64,000 nt of DNA, from positions 62,001 through 126,000 of the forward strand of contig NZ_VZPP01000011.1 of NCBI RefSeq assembly GCF_008801475.1, given 5' to 3'. The notes below the pieces were generated by a model that was not told the origin of the DNA, searched no databases, and worked only from the letters and a program-made list of their open reading frames with translations. Both the position numbers and the translations under genes were made by a program. Below are positions 8,813 to 16,261 of the stretch, in pieces (within the stretch, counting starts at the first letter, position 1; the number at the start of each line of letters is the position of its first letter). The stretch comes from Pseudomonas moorei (GTDB taxonomy: Bacteria > Pseudomonadota > Gammaproteobacteria > Pseudomonadales > Pseudomonadaceae).

Positions 8813-9931
8813 TCAGACCAGAATCAGGTTATCGCGGTGAACCAGCTCCGGCTCCGCCATGTAACCCAATAGACCGACAATCGCCTCGGACGACTGACCG
8901 ATGATTTTTTGTGCTTCCAGCGCACTGTAGTTGGCTAGGCCACGGGCGATTTCACGACCGTCCGGCGCCACGCACACCACCATCTCGCCGCGACGGAAGC
9001 TACCCTGAACCAGCTTGACCCCGACTGGCAGCAAGCTCTTGTTGCCCTGGGACAGAGCCGTCACCGCCCCTTCATCCAACACCAATGTGCCACGGGTCTG
9101 CAGATGCCCGGCCAGCCACTGCTTGCGCGCCGCCAGCATGCCGCGCTCAGGCGAGAGCAAGGTACCGATGCGCTCACCCGCCTTCAGGCGATCCAGCACG
9201 CGCTCAAGGCGCCCGCCAACGATGATCGTATGGGCACCGGAACGCGCCGCCAGACGCGCCGCGCGCAATTTGGTCTGCATGCCGCCGCGCCCCAGCGCAC
9301 CACCGGTACCACCCGCCACTGCATCGAGCGCCGGATCATCGGCACGCGCTTCGTAAATCAACTGGGCATCGGGATTGTTGCGCGGGTCGGCGTCAAACAT
9401 GCCATCGCGATCGGTCAGGATCACCAGCAGATCCGCCTCGACCAGGTTGGCCACCAGCGCCGCCAACGTATCGTTGTCACCGAAACGGATTTCGTCGGTC
9501 ACCACGGTGTCGTTCTCGTTGATCACCGGAATAACCTTCAGCTCCACCAGCGCACGCAAGGTACTGCGGGCATTCAGGTAGCGCTTGCGGTCGGACAGGT
9601 CGTCGTGGGTCAGGAGAATCTGCGCAGTGTGCCGGCCATGCTCGGCGAAGCTCGATTCCCAGGCCTGCACCAGGCCCATCTGGCCGATTGCAGCGGCGGC
9701 CTGTAGCTCGTGCATTGCACTGGGTCGCGCCGTCCAGCCCAGACGGCTCATGCCGGCCGCCACGGCCCCGGAGGACACCAGCACCAGCTCGACTCCAGCC
9801 TCATGCAAGGCCACCATCTGCTCAACCCAGACACCCATTGCCGCGCGATCCAGGCCCTTGCCGTCCGCCGTCAGCAAAGCGCTGCCGATCTTCACGACCC
9901 AACGCCGCGCACCTGTCACCTTGCTCCGCAT
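8813..9931 (-). CDS. proB: Glutamate 5-kinase
   Basis: First step of proline synthesis, phosphorylating glutamate with ATP. The 372-residue version from ATG 9931 (MRSKVTGARRWVVKIGSALL) matches the family. It has an amino acid kinase domain (SSGAVAAGM, NENDTVV, FGDNDTLAALVA, GTGGALGRGGMQTK) and a C-terminal PUA domain of about 100 residues. An adjacent ATG at 9934 is an equally possible start; the longer frame to 9970 is not family-like. Lies downstream of obgE with a hairpin between them. Confidence 0.96.
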   Translation of the reverse strand: MRSKVTGARRWVVKIGSALLTADGKGLDRAAMGVWVEQMVALHEAGVELVLVSSGAVAAGMSRLGWTARPSAMHELQAAAAIGQMGLVQAWESSFAEHGRHTAQILLTHDDLSDRKRYLNARSTLRALVELKVIPVINENDTVVTDEIRFGDNDTLAALVANLVEADLLVILTDRDGMFDADPRNNPDAQLIYEARADDPALDAVAGGTGGALGRGGMQTKLRAARLAARSGAHTIIVGGRLERVLDRLKAGERIGTLLSPERGMLAARKQWLAGHLQTRGTLVLDEGAVTALSQGNKSLLPVGVKLVQGSFRRGEMVVCVAPDGREIARGLANYSALEAQKIIGQSSEAIVGLLGYMAEPELVHRDNLILV

Positions 9932-10025
9932 CATCTTCAACCTTAGCTTGAGGGCAGCGCGACCTGGCACTGCCCATGACGTTATTCGTGGCTATTCGCG
10001 ACCCACTGATTTCCAGATACCAAAA

Positions 10026-10045
10026 CGCCGCTCAATTGAGCGGCG
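10026..10045 (-). terminator. Palindromic hairpin between obgE and proB
   Basis: Perfect 20-base palindrome CGCCGCTCAATTGAGCGGCG, followed on the minus strand by TTTTGG. It could act as a weak terminator or attenuator after obgE. The T tract is short, so some read-through into proB is plausible. Confidence 0.6.
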
Positions 10046-10065
10046 CTTAAGTTTATCGCAACGGA

Positions 10066-11289
10066 TCAGTCACGCACGTAAATGATTTCCGGACCGTCTT
10101 CGTCATCCACGTCTTCTTCGTCCCAATCATCGTCGCCGATGTCGTGGACCGACTTCACGCCGCTGCGACGCAGGGCACGCTGATCGTCCAGCGCTTGCAA
10201 CTGGGCACGCGCCTCATCTTCGATGCGCTGATCGAGGTCGGCCAACTCTTCCTTGTAGGCCGGATCGTTAGCCAGACGATCAGCACGATCCTCCAGATAA
10301 CGCATGATGTCGTGGCACAAGCGCTCGGTGTTTTGCTTGGCGATGGCCGAGATCACATAGACCGGACCGGCCCACTCCAGGCGATCAACGATTTCTTTGA
10401 CGCGCGCATCATGCTCTTCTTCAAGAATCTGGTCGCACTTGTTCAGGATCAACCAACGATCACGCTCTGCCAGGGACGGGCTGAACTTGGTCAGCTCGTT
10501 GACGATGACTTCAGCGGCGTCTGGAGCACTGGTGTCATCCAGCGGCGCCATATCGACGAGGTGCAGCAACAAACGGGTACGCGACAAGTGCTTGAGGAAG
10601 CGAATCCCCAGACCAGCACCATCGGAAGCACCTTCGATCAGACCCGGAATGTCCGCGACCACGAAGCTCTTCCAGCGGTCAACACTGACCACACCGAGGT
10701 TTGGCACCAGCGTGGTGAACGGGTAGTCGGCAACTTTCGGCTTGGCCGCCGAGACCGAACGGATAAAGGTACTTTTGCCTGCGTTTGGCAAGCCCAGCAG
10801 CCCCACGTCCGCCAGCACTTTCATTTCCAGCTTGAGATCACGCTGCTCGCCCGGCTTGCCAGGCGTCGTCTGGCGTGGCGCACGGTTGGTACTGGACTTG
10901 AAGCGAGTGTTACCCAGACCGTGCCAGCCGCCATGGGCCACCAGCAGCTTCTGACCAGCCTTGGTCAGGTCGCCAATCACTTCCTGGGTTGCGGAATCGA
11001 TCACGGTGGTGCCGACCGGTACGCGCAGAACCAGATCCTCACCCTTCTTGCCGGTGCAATCAGTGCTGCCGCCGTTGGAGCCACGCTCGGCATCGAAGTG
11101 CCGGGTATAACGGTAATCCACCAGGGTATTGAGGTTTTCGTCGGCGATCATGTAGACCGAGCCGCCATCACCACCATCACCACCGTTCGGACCACCGTTT
11201 TCGATGAATTTTTCGCGCCGGAAACTCATGCAACCGTTACCGCCGTCGCCGGCCTTTACTCGAATCGATACTTCATCAACAAACTTCAT
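10066..11289 (-). CDS. obgE: Obg family GTPase
   Basis: Ribosome-associated GTPase acting in 50S assembly and stress control. 407 residues. The glycine-rich Obg fold occupies about residues 1-158 (GDGGNGCMSFRREKF), then the G domain with GLPNAGKST, DIPGLIEGA and NKCD. The C-terminus is a long acidic tail rich in Asp and Glu, usual in Pseudomonas Obg. It follows rpmA at about 195 bases, the classic rplU-rpmA-obg arrangement, but a terminator lies between. Confidence 0.97.
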   Translation of the reverse strand: MKFVDEVSIRVKAGDGGNGCMSFRREKFIENGGPNGGDGGDGGSVYMIADENLNTLVDYRYTRHFDAERGSNGGSTDCTGKKGEDLVLRVPVGTTVIDSATQEVIGDLTKAGQKLLVAHGGWHGLGNTRFKSSTNRAPRQTTPGKPGEQRDLKLEMKVLADVGLLGLPNAGKSTFIRSVSAAKPKVADYPFTTLVPNLGVVSVDRWKSFVVADIPGLIEGASDGAGLGIRFLKHLSRTRLLLHLVDMAPLDDTSAPDAAEVIVNELTKFSPSLAERDRWLILNKCDQILEEEHDARVKEIVDRLEWAGPVYVISAIAKQNTERLCHDIMRYLEDRADRLANDPAYKEELADLDQRIEDEARAQLQALDDQRALRRSGVKSVHDIGDDDWDEEDVDDEDGPEIIYVRD

Positions 11290-11441
11290 AACACAACGCC
11301 TCTCGCCATACGGACGAGCCGAAAAACACTAAGACATAAGACTCTTGCAAAAATGAGCGCAGCGACCTCAATCAACGACCGCACAAACCAGCGCCGGCAG
11401 CCCATACAAACAGTTTTGCAAGAGACTCACCCCACAAACGA

Positions 11442-11469
11442 AAAAGCCCCGTCGCGAGACAGGGCTTTT
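11442..11469 (-). terminator. Terminator after rpmA
   Basis: Arms AAAAGCCCCGTC and GACAGGGCTTTT around a GCGA loop, with one wobble pair and a T tract on the minus strand just after the rpmA stop. Confidence 0.85.
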
Positions 11470-11484
11470 CCAGCGATCGCGCAA

Positions 11485-11742
11485 TTAAGCTGCGACTACG
11501 CTCACGTAACGACGACCGAAGGCGCCTTTTACTTCGAACTTGATCACGCCTTCGACTTTAGCGAAGAGAGTGTGATCTTTACCCATGCCAACGCCGTAGC
11601 CAGCGTGGAATTGGGTGCCGCGCTGACGCACGATGATGTTGCCTGCTTTGATAGCCTGGCCGCCATACATCTTCACGCCAAGGCGTTTGGCTTCTGAGTC
11701 GCGACCGTTACGGGTACTACCACCAGCTTTTTTGTGTGCCAT
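11485..11742 (-). CDS. rpmA: 50S ribosomal protein L27
   Basis: 85-residue basic protein near the peptidyl transferase centre. It begins MAHKKAGGSTRNGRDSEAKR, the canonical L27 N-terminus without the Firmicute-type cleavable extension. Lies 35 bases after rplU in the same transcript. Confidence 0.98.
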   Translation of the reverse strand: MAHKKAGGSTRNGRDSEAKRLGVKMYGGQAIKAGNIIVRQRGTQFHAGYGVGMGKDHTLFAKVEGVIKFEVKGAFGRRYVSVVAA

Positions 11743-11777
11743 GAGTTCAATTCTCCTAGTGAGGAATTAGGCTGTAA

Positions 11778-12092
11778 TTAAGCCTGAATACCGGTGATTT
11801 TGATCTCGGTGTACCACTGGCGGTGGCCCATACGCTTCATGTGGTGCTTACGGCGACGGAACTTGATGATGCGGACTTTATCGTGACGACCTTGGGAGAT
11901 CACTTCAGCCACAACGGTAGCGCCAGCAACAACTGGAGCGCCGATATTCACGTCGTCACCGTTGGCAACCAACAGAACGCGATCAAAGGTAACGGATTCG
12001 CCGGTAGCGACTTCCAGTTTTTCGATCTTCAGGTATTCACCTGGGGCGACTTTGTACTGCTTGCCGCCAGTAACGATTACTGCATAAGACAT
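11778..12092 (-). CDS. rplU: 50S ribosomal protein L21
   Basis: 104 residues from the ATG at 12092 (MSYAVIVTGGKQYKVAPGEY), the normal L21 start. The end carries FRRRKHHMKRMGHRQ, the conserved RNA-binding C-terminal block. The in-frame extension to 12152 does not match the family. First gene of rplU-rpmA, with a good promoter upstream. Confidence 0.97.
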   Translation of the reverse strand: MSYAVIVTGGKQYKVAPGEYLKIEKLEVATGESVTFDRVLLVANGDDVNIGAPVVAGATVVAEVISQGRHDKVRIIKFRRRKHHMKRMGHRQWYTEIKITGIQA

Positions 12093-12224
12093 GGTATTTC
12101 TCCGATAATCCTGCTCACCCAGCTCTTTATAAGAAGAGGTATTGGCTGGCATGGCTGCATAGGGCTGGAAGGCCCGATTGCAATTGCGTAAGGCAGGTGC
12201 TGCCCAGGAAGTTCAGGGTGCGCG

Positions 12225-12253
12225 ATTGTACGCAAGGCACGAGCGCCTTGCAA
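12225..12253 (-). promoter_or_regulatory. Predicted sigma-70 promoter for rplU-rpmA
   Basis: On the minus strand TTGCAA (12253-12248), a 17-base spacer, then TACAAT (12230-12225), about 130 bases upstream of the rplU start. This leaves a leader of roughly 125 bases that could hold ribosomal-protein feedback structure. Confidence 0.65.
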
Positions 12254-12271
12254 TAGGCCGTCCATCGCGCC

Positions 12272-12300
12272 TTGACACCTGCCGACGTGGGTCCTAGCAT
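12272..12300 (+). promoter_or_regulatory. Predicted sigma-70 promoter for ispB
   Basis: TTGACA at 12272-12277, 17-base spacer, TAGCAT at 12295-12300, about 33 bases before the ispB start. It is divergent from the rplU promoter, with the two -35 elements about 18 bases apart. Confidence 0.65.
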
Positions 12301-12332
12301 GCCGCGCAACCCTTCTGGAGCAACTGTCGCTG

Positions 12333-13301
12333 ATGCAACCCCAAGCTTTTTACCGCGCGGTGGCGGACGATTTTAGCGCCGTCGACGGCATCATCAAGAA
12401 GCAGCTGACTTCCCGAGTGCCGCTGGTATCGAAAATCGGCGATTACATCACCTCGGCCGGCGGCAAACGCCTTCGTCCTTTATTAGTGCTGCTGTGCGGC
12501 AAGGCCCTGGGTCGCGAAGGCGATGACCTGCGCCTGCTGGCAGCCACCATCGAATTCCTGCACACCGCGACCCTGCTGCACGACGACGTGGTCGACATGT
12601 CCGGCATGCGCCGTGGCCGCTCGACCGCCAACGCCATGTGGGGCAATGCTCCCAGCGTGCTGGTGGGCGACTTCCTGTATTCGCGCTCCTTCGAAATGAT
12701 GGTCGAGCTGGGCTCCATGCCAGTGATGAAGATCCTCTCGCAAGCCACCCGCATCATCGCCGAAGGCGAAGTGCTGCAGCTGTCCAAGGTCCGTGACGCC
12801 AGTACCACCGAAGAAATCTACATGGAAGTCATCCGTGGCAAGACCGCGATGCTCTTCGAGGCCTCGACCCACAGCGCCGCAGCCCTGTGCGGAGCCACGC
12901 CGGAGCAGGCCGAAGCCATGCGCACCTTCGGCGATCACCTGGGAGTAGCCTTCCAGCTGGTCGACGACCTGCTGGACTACAAGGGCGATGCAGAAGCCCT
13001 GGGCAAGAACGTCGGTGACGATCTGGCCGAAGGCAAGCCGACCCTGCCCCTGATCTACACCATGCGCGAAGGCACGCCGGAACAGGCGGCACTCGTGCGC
13101 AAGGCGATCCAGAAAGGCGGTATCGAAGACCTGGAAAGCATCCGCGAAGCGGTGGAAGCCTCGGGCTCCCTGGAATACACCGCGCAACTGGCCCGCGATT
13201 ACGTGGCCCGCGCGATCAAATGCCTCGAGGCGCTGCCTGCCAGCGAGTACCGCGATGCCCTGGTCGAGCTGAGTGAGTTTGCGGTCGCCCGCACGCACTG
13301 A
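12333..13301 (+). CDS. ispB: Long-chain all-trans polyprenyl diphosphate synthase
   Basis: Makes the isoprenoid side chain of ubiquinone by repeated IPP addition. 322 residues with the two aspartate-rich Mg-binding motifs: HDDVVD near residue 89 and VDDLLDY near 211. In Pseudomonas the product is expected to be C45, for ubiquinone-9, but chain length is not readable from this sequence alone. Start ATG 12333 with GGAG about 12 bases upstream. Divergent from rplU. Confidence 0.94.
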   Translation: MQPQAFYRAVADDFSAVDGIIKKQLTSRVPLVSKIGDYITSAGGKRLRPLLVLLCGKALGREGDDLRLLAATIEFLHTATLLHDDVVDMSGMRRGRSTANAMWGNAPSVLVGDFLYSRSFEMMVELGSMPVMKILSQATRIIAEGEVLQLSKVRDASTTEEIYMEVIRGKTAMLFEASTHSAAALCGATPEQAEAMRTFGDHLGVAFQLVDDLLDYKGDAEALGKNVGDDLAEGKPTLPLIYTMREGTPEQAALVRKAIQKGGIEDLESIREAVEASGSLEYTAQLARDYVARAIKCLEALPASEYRDALVELSEFAVARTH

Positions 13302-13315
13302 CACCACTGCAAAAC

Positions 13316-13406
13316 ACTGTGAGCGAGCTTGCTCGCGATAGCGTCCTTTCAGACAACAACAATGTTGAATGTAAGTACCGAATCGCGAGCAAGCTCGCTC
13401 CCACAG
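13316..13406. repeat. REPIN between ispB and the yjdM-like gene
   Basis: Inverted pair: TGTGAGCGAGCTTGCTCGCGATAG at the left and TCGCGAGCAAGCTCGCTCCCACAG at the right, with a spacer containing CAACAATGTTGAATGTAA. It belongs to the same family as the elements at 18635 and 42263. Confidence 0.85.
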
Positions 13407-13503
13407 GTTTGTTCCTCACAGGTTTTCCTGCGCTGTGCCCTCTCCCGCCTAAAACCCTATACAATGTGCGCTTTTTAGCGATCCTGAATCCAAAGGAGCC
13501 TTA

Positions 13504-13845
13504 GTGAGCACGTTGCCACCCTGCCCGAAATGCAATTCCGAATACACCTACGAAGACGGCGCCCAGCTGATTTGCCCCGAGTGCGCCCACGAATGGTCCG
13601 CCAGCGGTGAAGCCGAAGCCACGTCCGATGACACGGTCAAAAAGGATTCGGTCGGCAATGTCCTGCAGGACGGCGACACCATCACCGTGATCAAGGACCT
13701 CAAGGTCAAGGGCACGTCCCTGGTGGTCAAGGTCGGCACCAAGGTCAAGAACATCCGCCTGTGCGATGGCGATCACGACATCGACTGCAAGATCGACGGT
13801 ATCGGCCCGATGAAACTCAAATCCGAGTTCGTCAGAAAAGTCTGA
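13504..13845 (+). CDS. yjdM: Zinc-ribbon protein of the YjdM/PhnA type
   Basis: 113 residues starting at GTG 13504. The N-terminal zinc ribbon has CPKC (Cys7, Cys10) and CPEC about 15 residues later. The rest is the small PhnA/YjdM beta domain (LQDGDTITVIKDLKVKG, VKVGTKVKNIRLC, DIDCKIDGIG). The name 'PhnA' reflects old linkage to phosphonate genes in E. coli; the true function is unknown and no phosphonate genes are nearby. Confidence 0.9.
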   Translation: MSTLPPCPKCNSEYTYEDGAQLICPECAHEWSASGEAEATSDDTVKKDSVGNVLQDGDTITVIKDLKVKGTSLVVKVGTKVKNIRLCDGDHDIDCKIDGIGPMKLKSEFVRKV

Positions 13846-14000
13846 TTCCGCTGTATGCCATCCCGCGCCCAGCGTGGGATGGTGCTTCGCCCTCCCTCGT
13901 CCCGCCCTCTCTGGCAATGGCCAGACGCCAGCCGTGTTGACTTGCGCACTCTTTGCCCGGGAAAAACCACAATCCGTCGATAGACGCTTGCTATTTAATT

Positions 14001-14019
14001 AATAAGAATTATTCTCATC
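14001..14019 (+). promoter_or_regulatory. Fur-box-like site
   Basis: AATAAGAATTATTCTCATC matches about 12 of 19 positions of the GATAATGATAATCATTATC consensus. It lies 24 bases upstream of the start of the small gene at 14043, in an AT-rich patch suitable for a promoter. Confidence 0.5.
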
Positions 14020-14042
14020 AAGCCAATCAATGGAGGTGAGAC

Positions 14043-14300
14043 ATGACTTATTTAATCGATGCGTGGCTGGATCGCCCACACCCTTACCTTCGAATCCTGC
14101 ATCGGGAAACCGGGGAAGTCTGTGCGGTGCTTGAAGAAGAGGCCTTGAGCGAACTGCAGGATCAGGGCGACCTGGACTTCAATGGCCTGAGTTGCAGCGA
14201 GCCGCTGGTACTGAAGGAGCTGGTGCGTAATCTGTTTCTGTTCTGCTATGCCCGAGCCTTGCGCCCGACCAGTGAACCGCACACAAAAATCGAAGTATGA
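14043..14300 (+). CDS. Small conserved Pseudomonas protein, PA4570-like
   Basis: 85 residues, acidic, no signal peptide or membrane segment. It begins MTYLIDAWLDRPHPYLRIL and has an SELQDQGDLDFNGL middle. The start has a strong GGAGGTGAG ribosome-binding site at 14032-14040. Position next to ispB and fklB matches the small P. aeruginosa gene PA4570, which I recall as iron-responsive; the Fur-box-like site upstream agrees with that. The molecular function is unknown. Confidence 0.8.
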   Translation: MTYLIDAWLDRPHPYLRILHRETGEVCAVLEEEALSELQDQGDLDFNGLSCSEPLVLKELVRNLFLFCYARALRPTSEPHTKIEV

Positions 14301-14313
14301 AATACGTAAAACA

Positions 14314-14415
14314 CTGTAGGAGCGAGCTCGTTCGCGATGGTTGTTCTGACAACGCGGGCATTCAGGCAGCCCGCATTATCGTTGACGTCCATCGCGAGCA
14401 GGCTCGCTCCTACAG
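14314..14415. repeat. REPIN between the PA4570-like gene and fklB
   Basis: CTGTAGGAGCGAGCTCGTTCGCGATGG at the left edge and CCATCGCGAGCAGGCTCGCTCCTACAG at the right, with a 50-base spacer that includes a GCGGGC...GCCCGC inner palindrome. It sits in the convergent gap, where it may also terminate transcription. Confidence 0.85.
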
Positions 14416-14429
14416 GTAATCAGCGGGTA

Positions 14430-15047
14430 TTACAGAACGTCGAGCAGCTCGACGTCGAACACCAGAACGCTGTGCGGCGGAATGCTGCCAACGCCTTGAG
14501 CGCCGTAAGCCAGTTCGCTTGGCACGTACAGACGCCATTTGCTGCCGGCATTCATCAGTTGCAGGGCTTCGGTCCAGCCAGCAATCACGCCGCCAACCGG
14601 GAATTCTGCAGGCTGGCCACGCTCGTAGGAGCTGTCGAACACAGTGCCGTCGATCAGGGTGCCGTGGTAGTGGGTACGCACGGTGTCTTCACGGGATGGC
14701 TTGGCGCCTTCGCCAGCAGTCAGAACTTCGAACTGCAGGCCGGAAGCCAGGGTGGTGATACCGTCACGCTTGGCGTTTTCGGCCAGGAAGGCCAGGCCTT
14801 CGCCAGCGGCCGCTTCGGCTTTGGCTGCCGCTTCGGCTTGCATGATTTCGCGGATAACCTTGAAGCTGGCGGACATCTCTTCCTGACCCACGCGGCTTGG
14901 CTTACCGGCGAATGCGTCGGTCAGACCGGCCAGGATCGCGTCCAGGCTAACGCCCGGTGGCGGGTTGTCACGCAGCTGGTCGCCCAGCTGACGGCCAATA
15001 CCGTAGCTGACGCGGGTTTCGTCGGTGGACAGATTTACTTCGGACAT
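14430..15047 (-). CDS. fklB: FKBP-type peptidyl-prolyl isomerase FklB
   Basis: 205 residues from ATG 15047 (MSEVNLSTDETRVSYGIGRQ). The N-terminal helical dimerisation domain (about 1-95, Ala/Glu-rich end) is followed by the FKBP catalytic domain (VRTHYHGTLIDGTVFDSS, GVIAGWTEALQLM, IPPHSVLVFDVELLDVL). No Sec signal is seen, so it probably acts in the cytosol. The longer frame to 15122 is not supported by family length. Confidence 0.95.
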   Translation of the reverse strand: MSEVNLSTDETRVSYGIGRQLGDQLRDNPPPGVSLDAILAGLTDAFAGKPSRVGQEEMSASFKVIREIMQAEAAAKAEAAAGEGLAFLAENAKRDGITTLASGLQFEVLTAGEGAKPSREDTVRTHYHGTLIDGTVFDSSYERGQPAEFPVGGVIAGWTEALQLMNAGSKWRLYVPSELAYGAQGVGSIPPHSVLVFDVELLDVL

Positions 15048-15168
15048 GACACTGCTCCGCTGTGCGGACGGCCCGGAAACTTGCCGTGCGTGCACAGCGC
15101 GTCCCGGAGCGCCCGGAATCAAAAGGGCCAGCAGACTAGCACAGATGCCATGGAGTTGATGAGGGACG

Positions 15169-15480
15169 TCAGCCCTGCTTTATGGAACGGAAGCTGATCG
15201 GCACCTTCAGACTTTCCTCGGCGCTGGCACTGAACCCGCACATTTCATCATGAACCGAAGTGTGCACAAGGTTGAACGGCAACTCGGGAAAGGAGTGCAG
15301 CACTTCACGGGCATGCTCGACCGAACGCAGGTGAAACATCTGTCCGCGAGCATCGCTCAACGGATACGCCGCGCCATGCATGCGCGCTTCCAGCAAGTAA
15401 ATTCCACCTTCCATCGAAATCAGGTTCAGCTCATCGACCTTCCCGGCGACGGCATAGGCATTCAACTCTTGCAGGTTCAT
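15169..15480 (-). CDS. Small conserved protein of the DUF6482 type
   Basis: 103 residues from the ATG at 15480 (MNLQELNAYAVAGKVDELNLIS). The sequence has the short beta-rich pattern GIYLLEARMHG, PLSDARGQMFHLRSVEHAREVL and FNLVHTSVHDEMCG seen in a Pseudomonas family of unknown function. A longer open frame runs to 16101, but that part is the shadow of the yqhA gene. Lies about 120 bases downstream of yqhA on the same strand. DUF number given from memory. Confidence 0.75.
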   Translation of the reverse strand: MNLQELNAYAVAGKVDELNLISMEGGIYLLEARMHGAAYPLSDARGQMFHLRSVEHAREVLHSFPELPFNLVHTSVHDEMCGFSASAEESLKVPISFRSIKQG

Positions 15481-15602
15481 GAAGCACCTCACACAGGGGC
15501 GAGCCAAGACCTCTACAGGGATATGCCTCGGCGCGTCAAAGTACAAGCCACAAACGATGCCGCCCGTCTGTTTTGGCGAAATTCGTTGCGGCTTGCCCGG
15601 TG

Positions 15603-16091
15603 TCAGTGCTTGGTCAGCTTGTCCAGGTAACCCATGGCAAAGGCCGACACCACAAACGTCATGTGAATGATCACGTACCACTTCAAATGCTCGGGATCGA
15701 CGTTCTTGGCGTCCATGAAAATCCGCAGCAAGTGGATGGAGGAAATGGCCACGATGGAAGCGGCCACTTTCATCTTCAACGAAGACGAATCCATGGTGCC
15801 CAGCCAGTTGAGCTTTTCCTTGTGGTCGTCGATATCCAGTTGGGAAACGAAGTTCTCGTAACCGGAAATCATCACCATCACCAGCAAACCGCCCACCAGC
15901 GCCATGTCGATCAACGACAGCAGCACCAGGATCAGGTCCGACTCGGCCATCGAAAAGACGTTGGGAATGACGTGGAAGACTTCCTGGAAAAATTTCAGTG
16001 CCAGCGCCAACAGTCCCAGGGACAGACCGAAGTAGATCGGCGCCAGCAGCCAGCGGGATGCATACATTGCATTTTCGACAAAGCGTTCCAT
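15603..16091 (-). CDS. yqhA: YqhA family inner-membrane protein (TIGR00645)
   Basis: 162 residues beginning MERFVENAMYASRWLLAPIYFG, the family signature start. It has three to four hydrophobic helices and the conserved blocks LIDMALVGGLLVMVMISGYENFVS and MKVAASIVAISSIHLLRIFMDA. The family is widespread in Proteobacteria with no established function. Ends in DKLTKH. Confidence 0.9.
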   Translation of the reverse strand: MERFVENAMYASRWLLAPIYFGLSLGLLALALKFFQEVFHVIPNVFSMAESDLILVLLSLIDMALVGGLLVMVMISGYENFVSQLDIDDHKEKLNWLGTMDSSSLKMKVAASIVAISSIHLLRIFMDAKNVDPEHLKWYVIIHMTFVVSAFAMGYLDKLTKH

Positions 16092-16261
16092 TGAATCTCA
16101 CACGTGGTTTGAAAATGGCCGCGAGTATAACAGTCGCCTGTCTTTACCCAAAAGCAGCCAGAAACCGTTGGGAAATCCGCCACCTGCGCGTGTGTATCAA
16201 AGTTTTTCTGCTAGTGTCCAAACTGTTGACAGCCCCGTGATATCGGACAGGAAGAGTGGAA

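Noticed and set aside
15481..16101. N-terminal extension of the small DUF6482-type gene up to 16101
   Set aside because: That part overlaps yqhA in another frame and does not look like family sequence; the start at 15480 is better.
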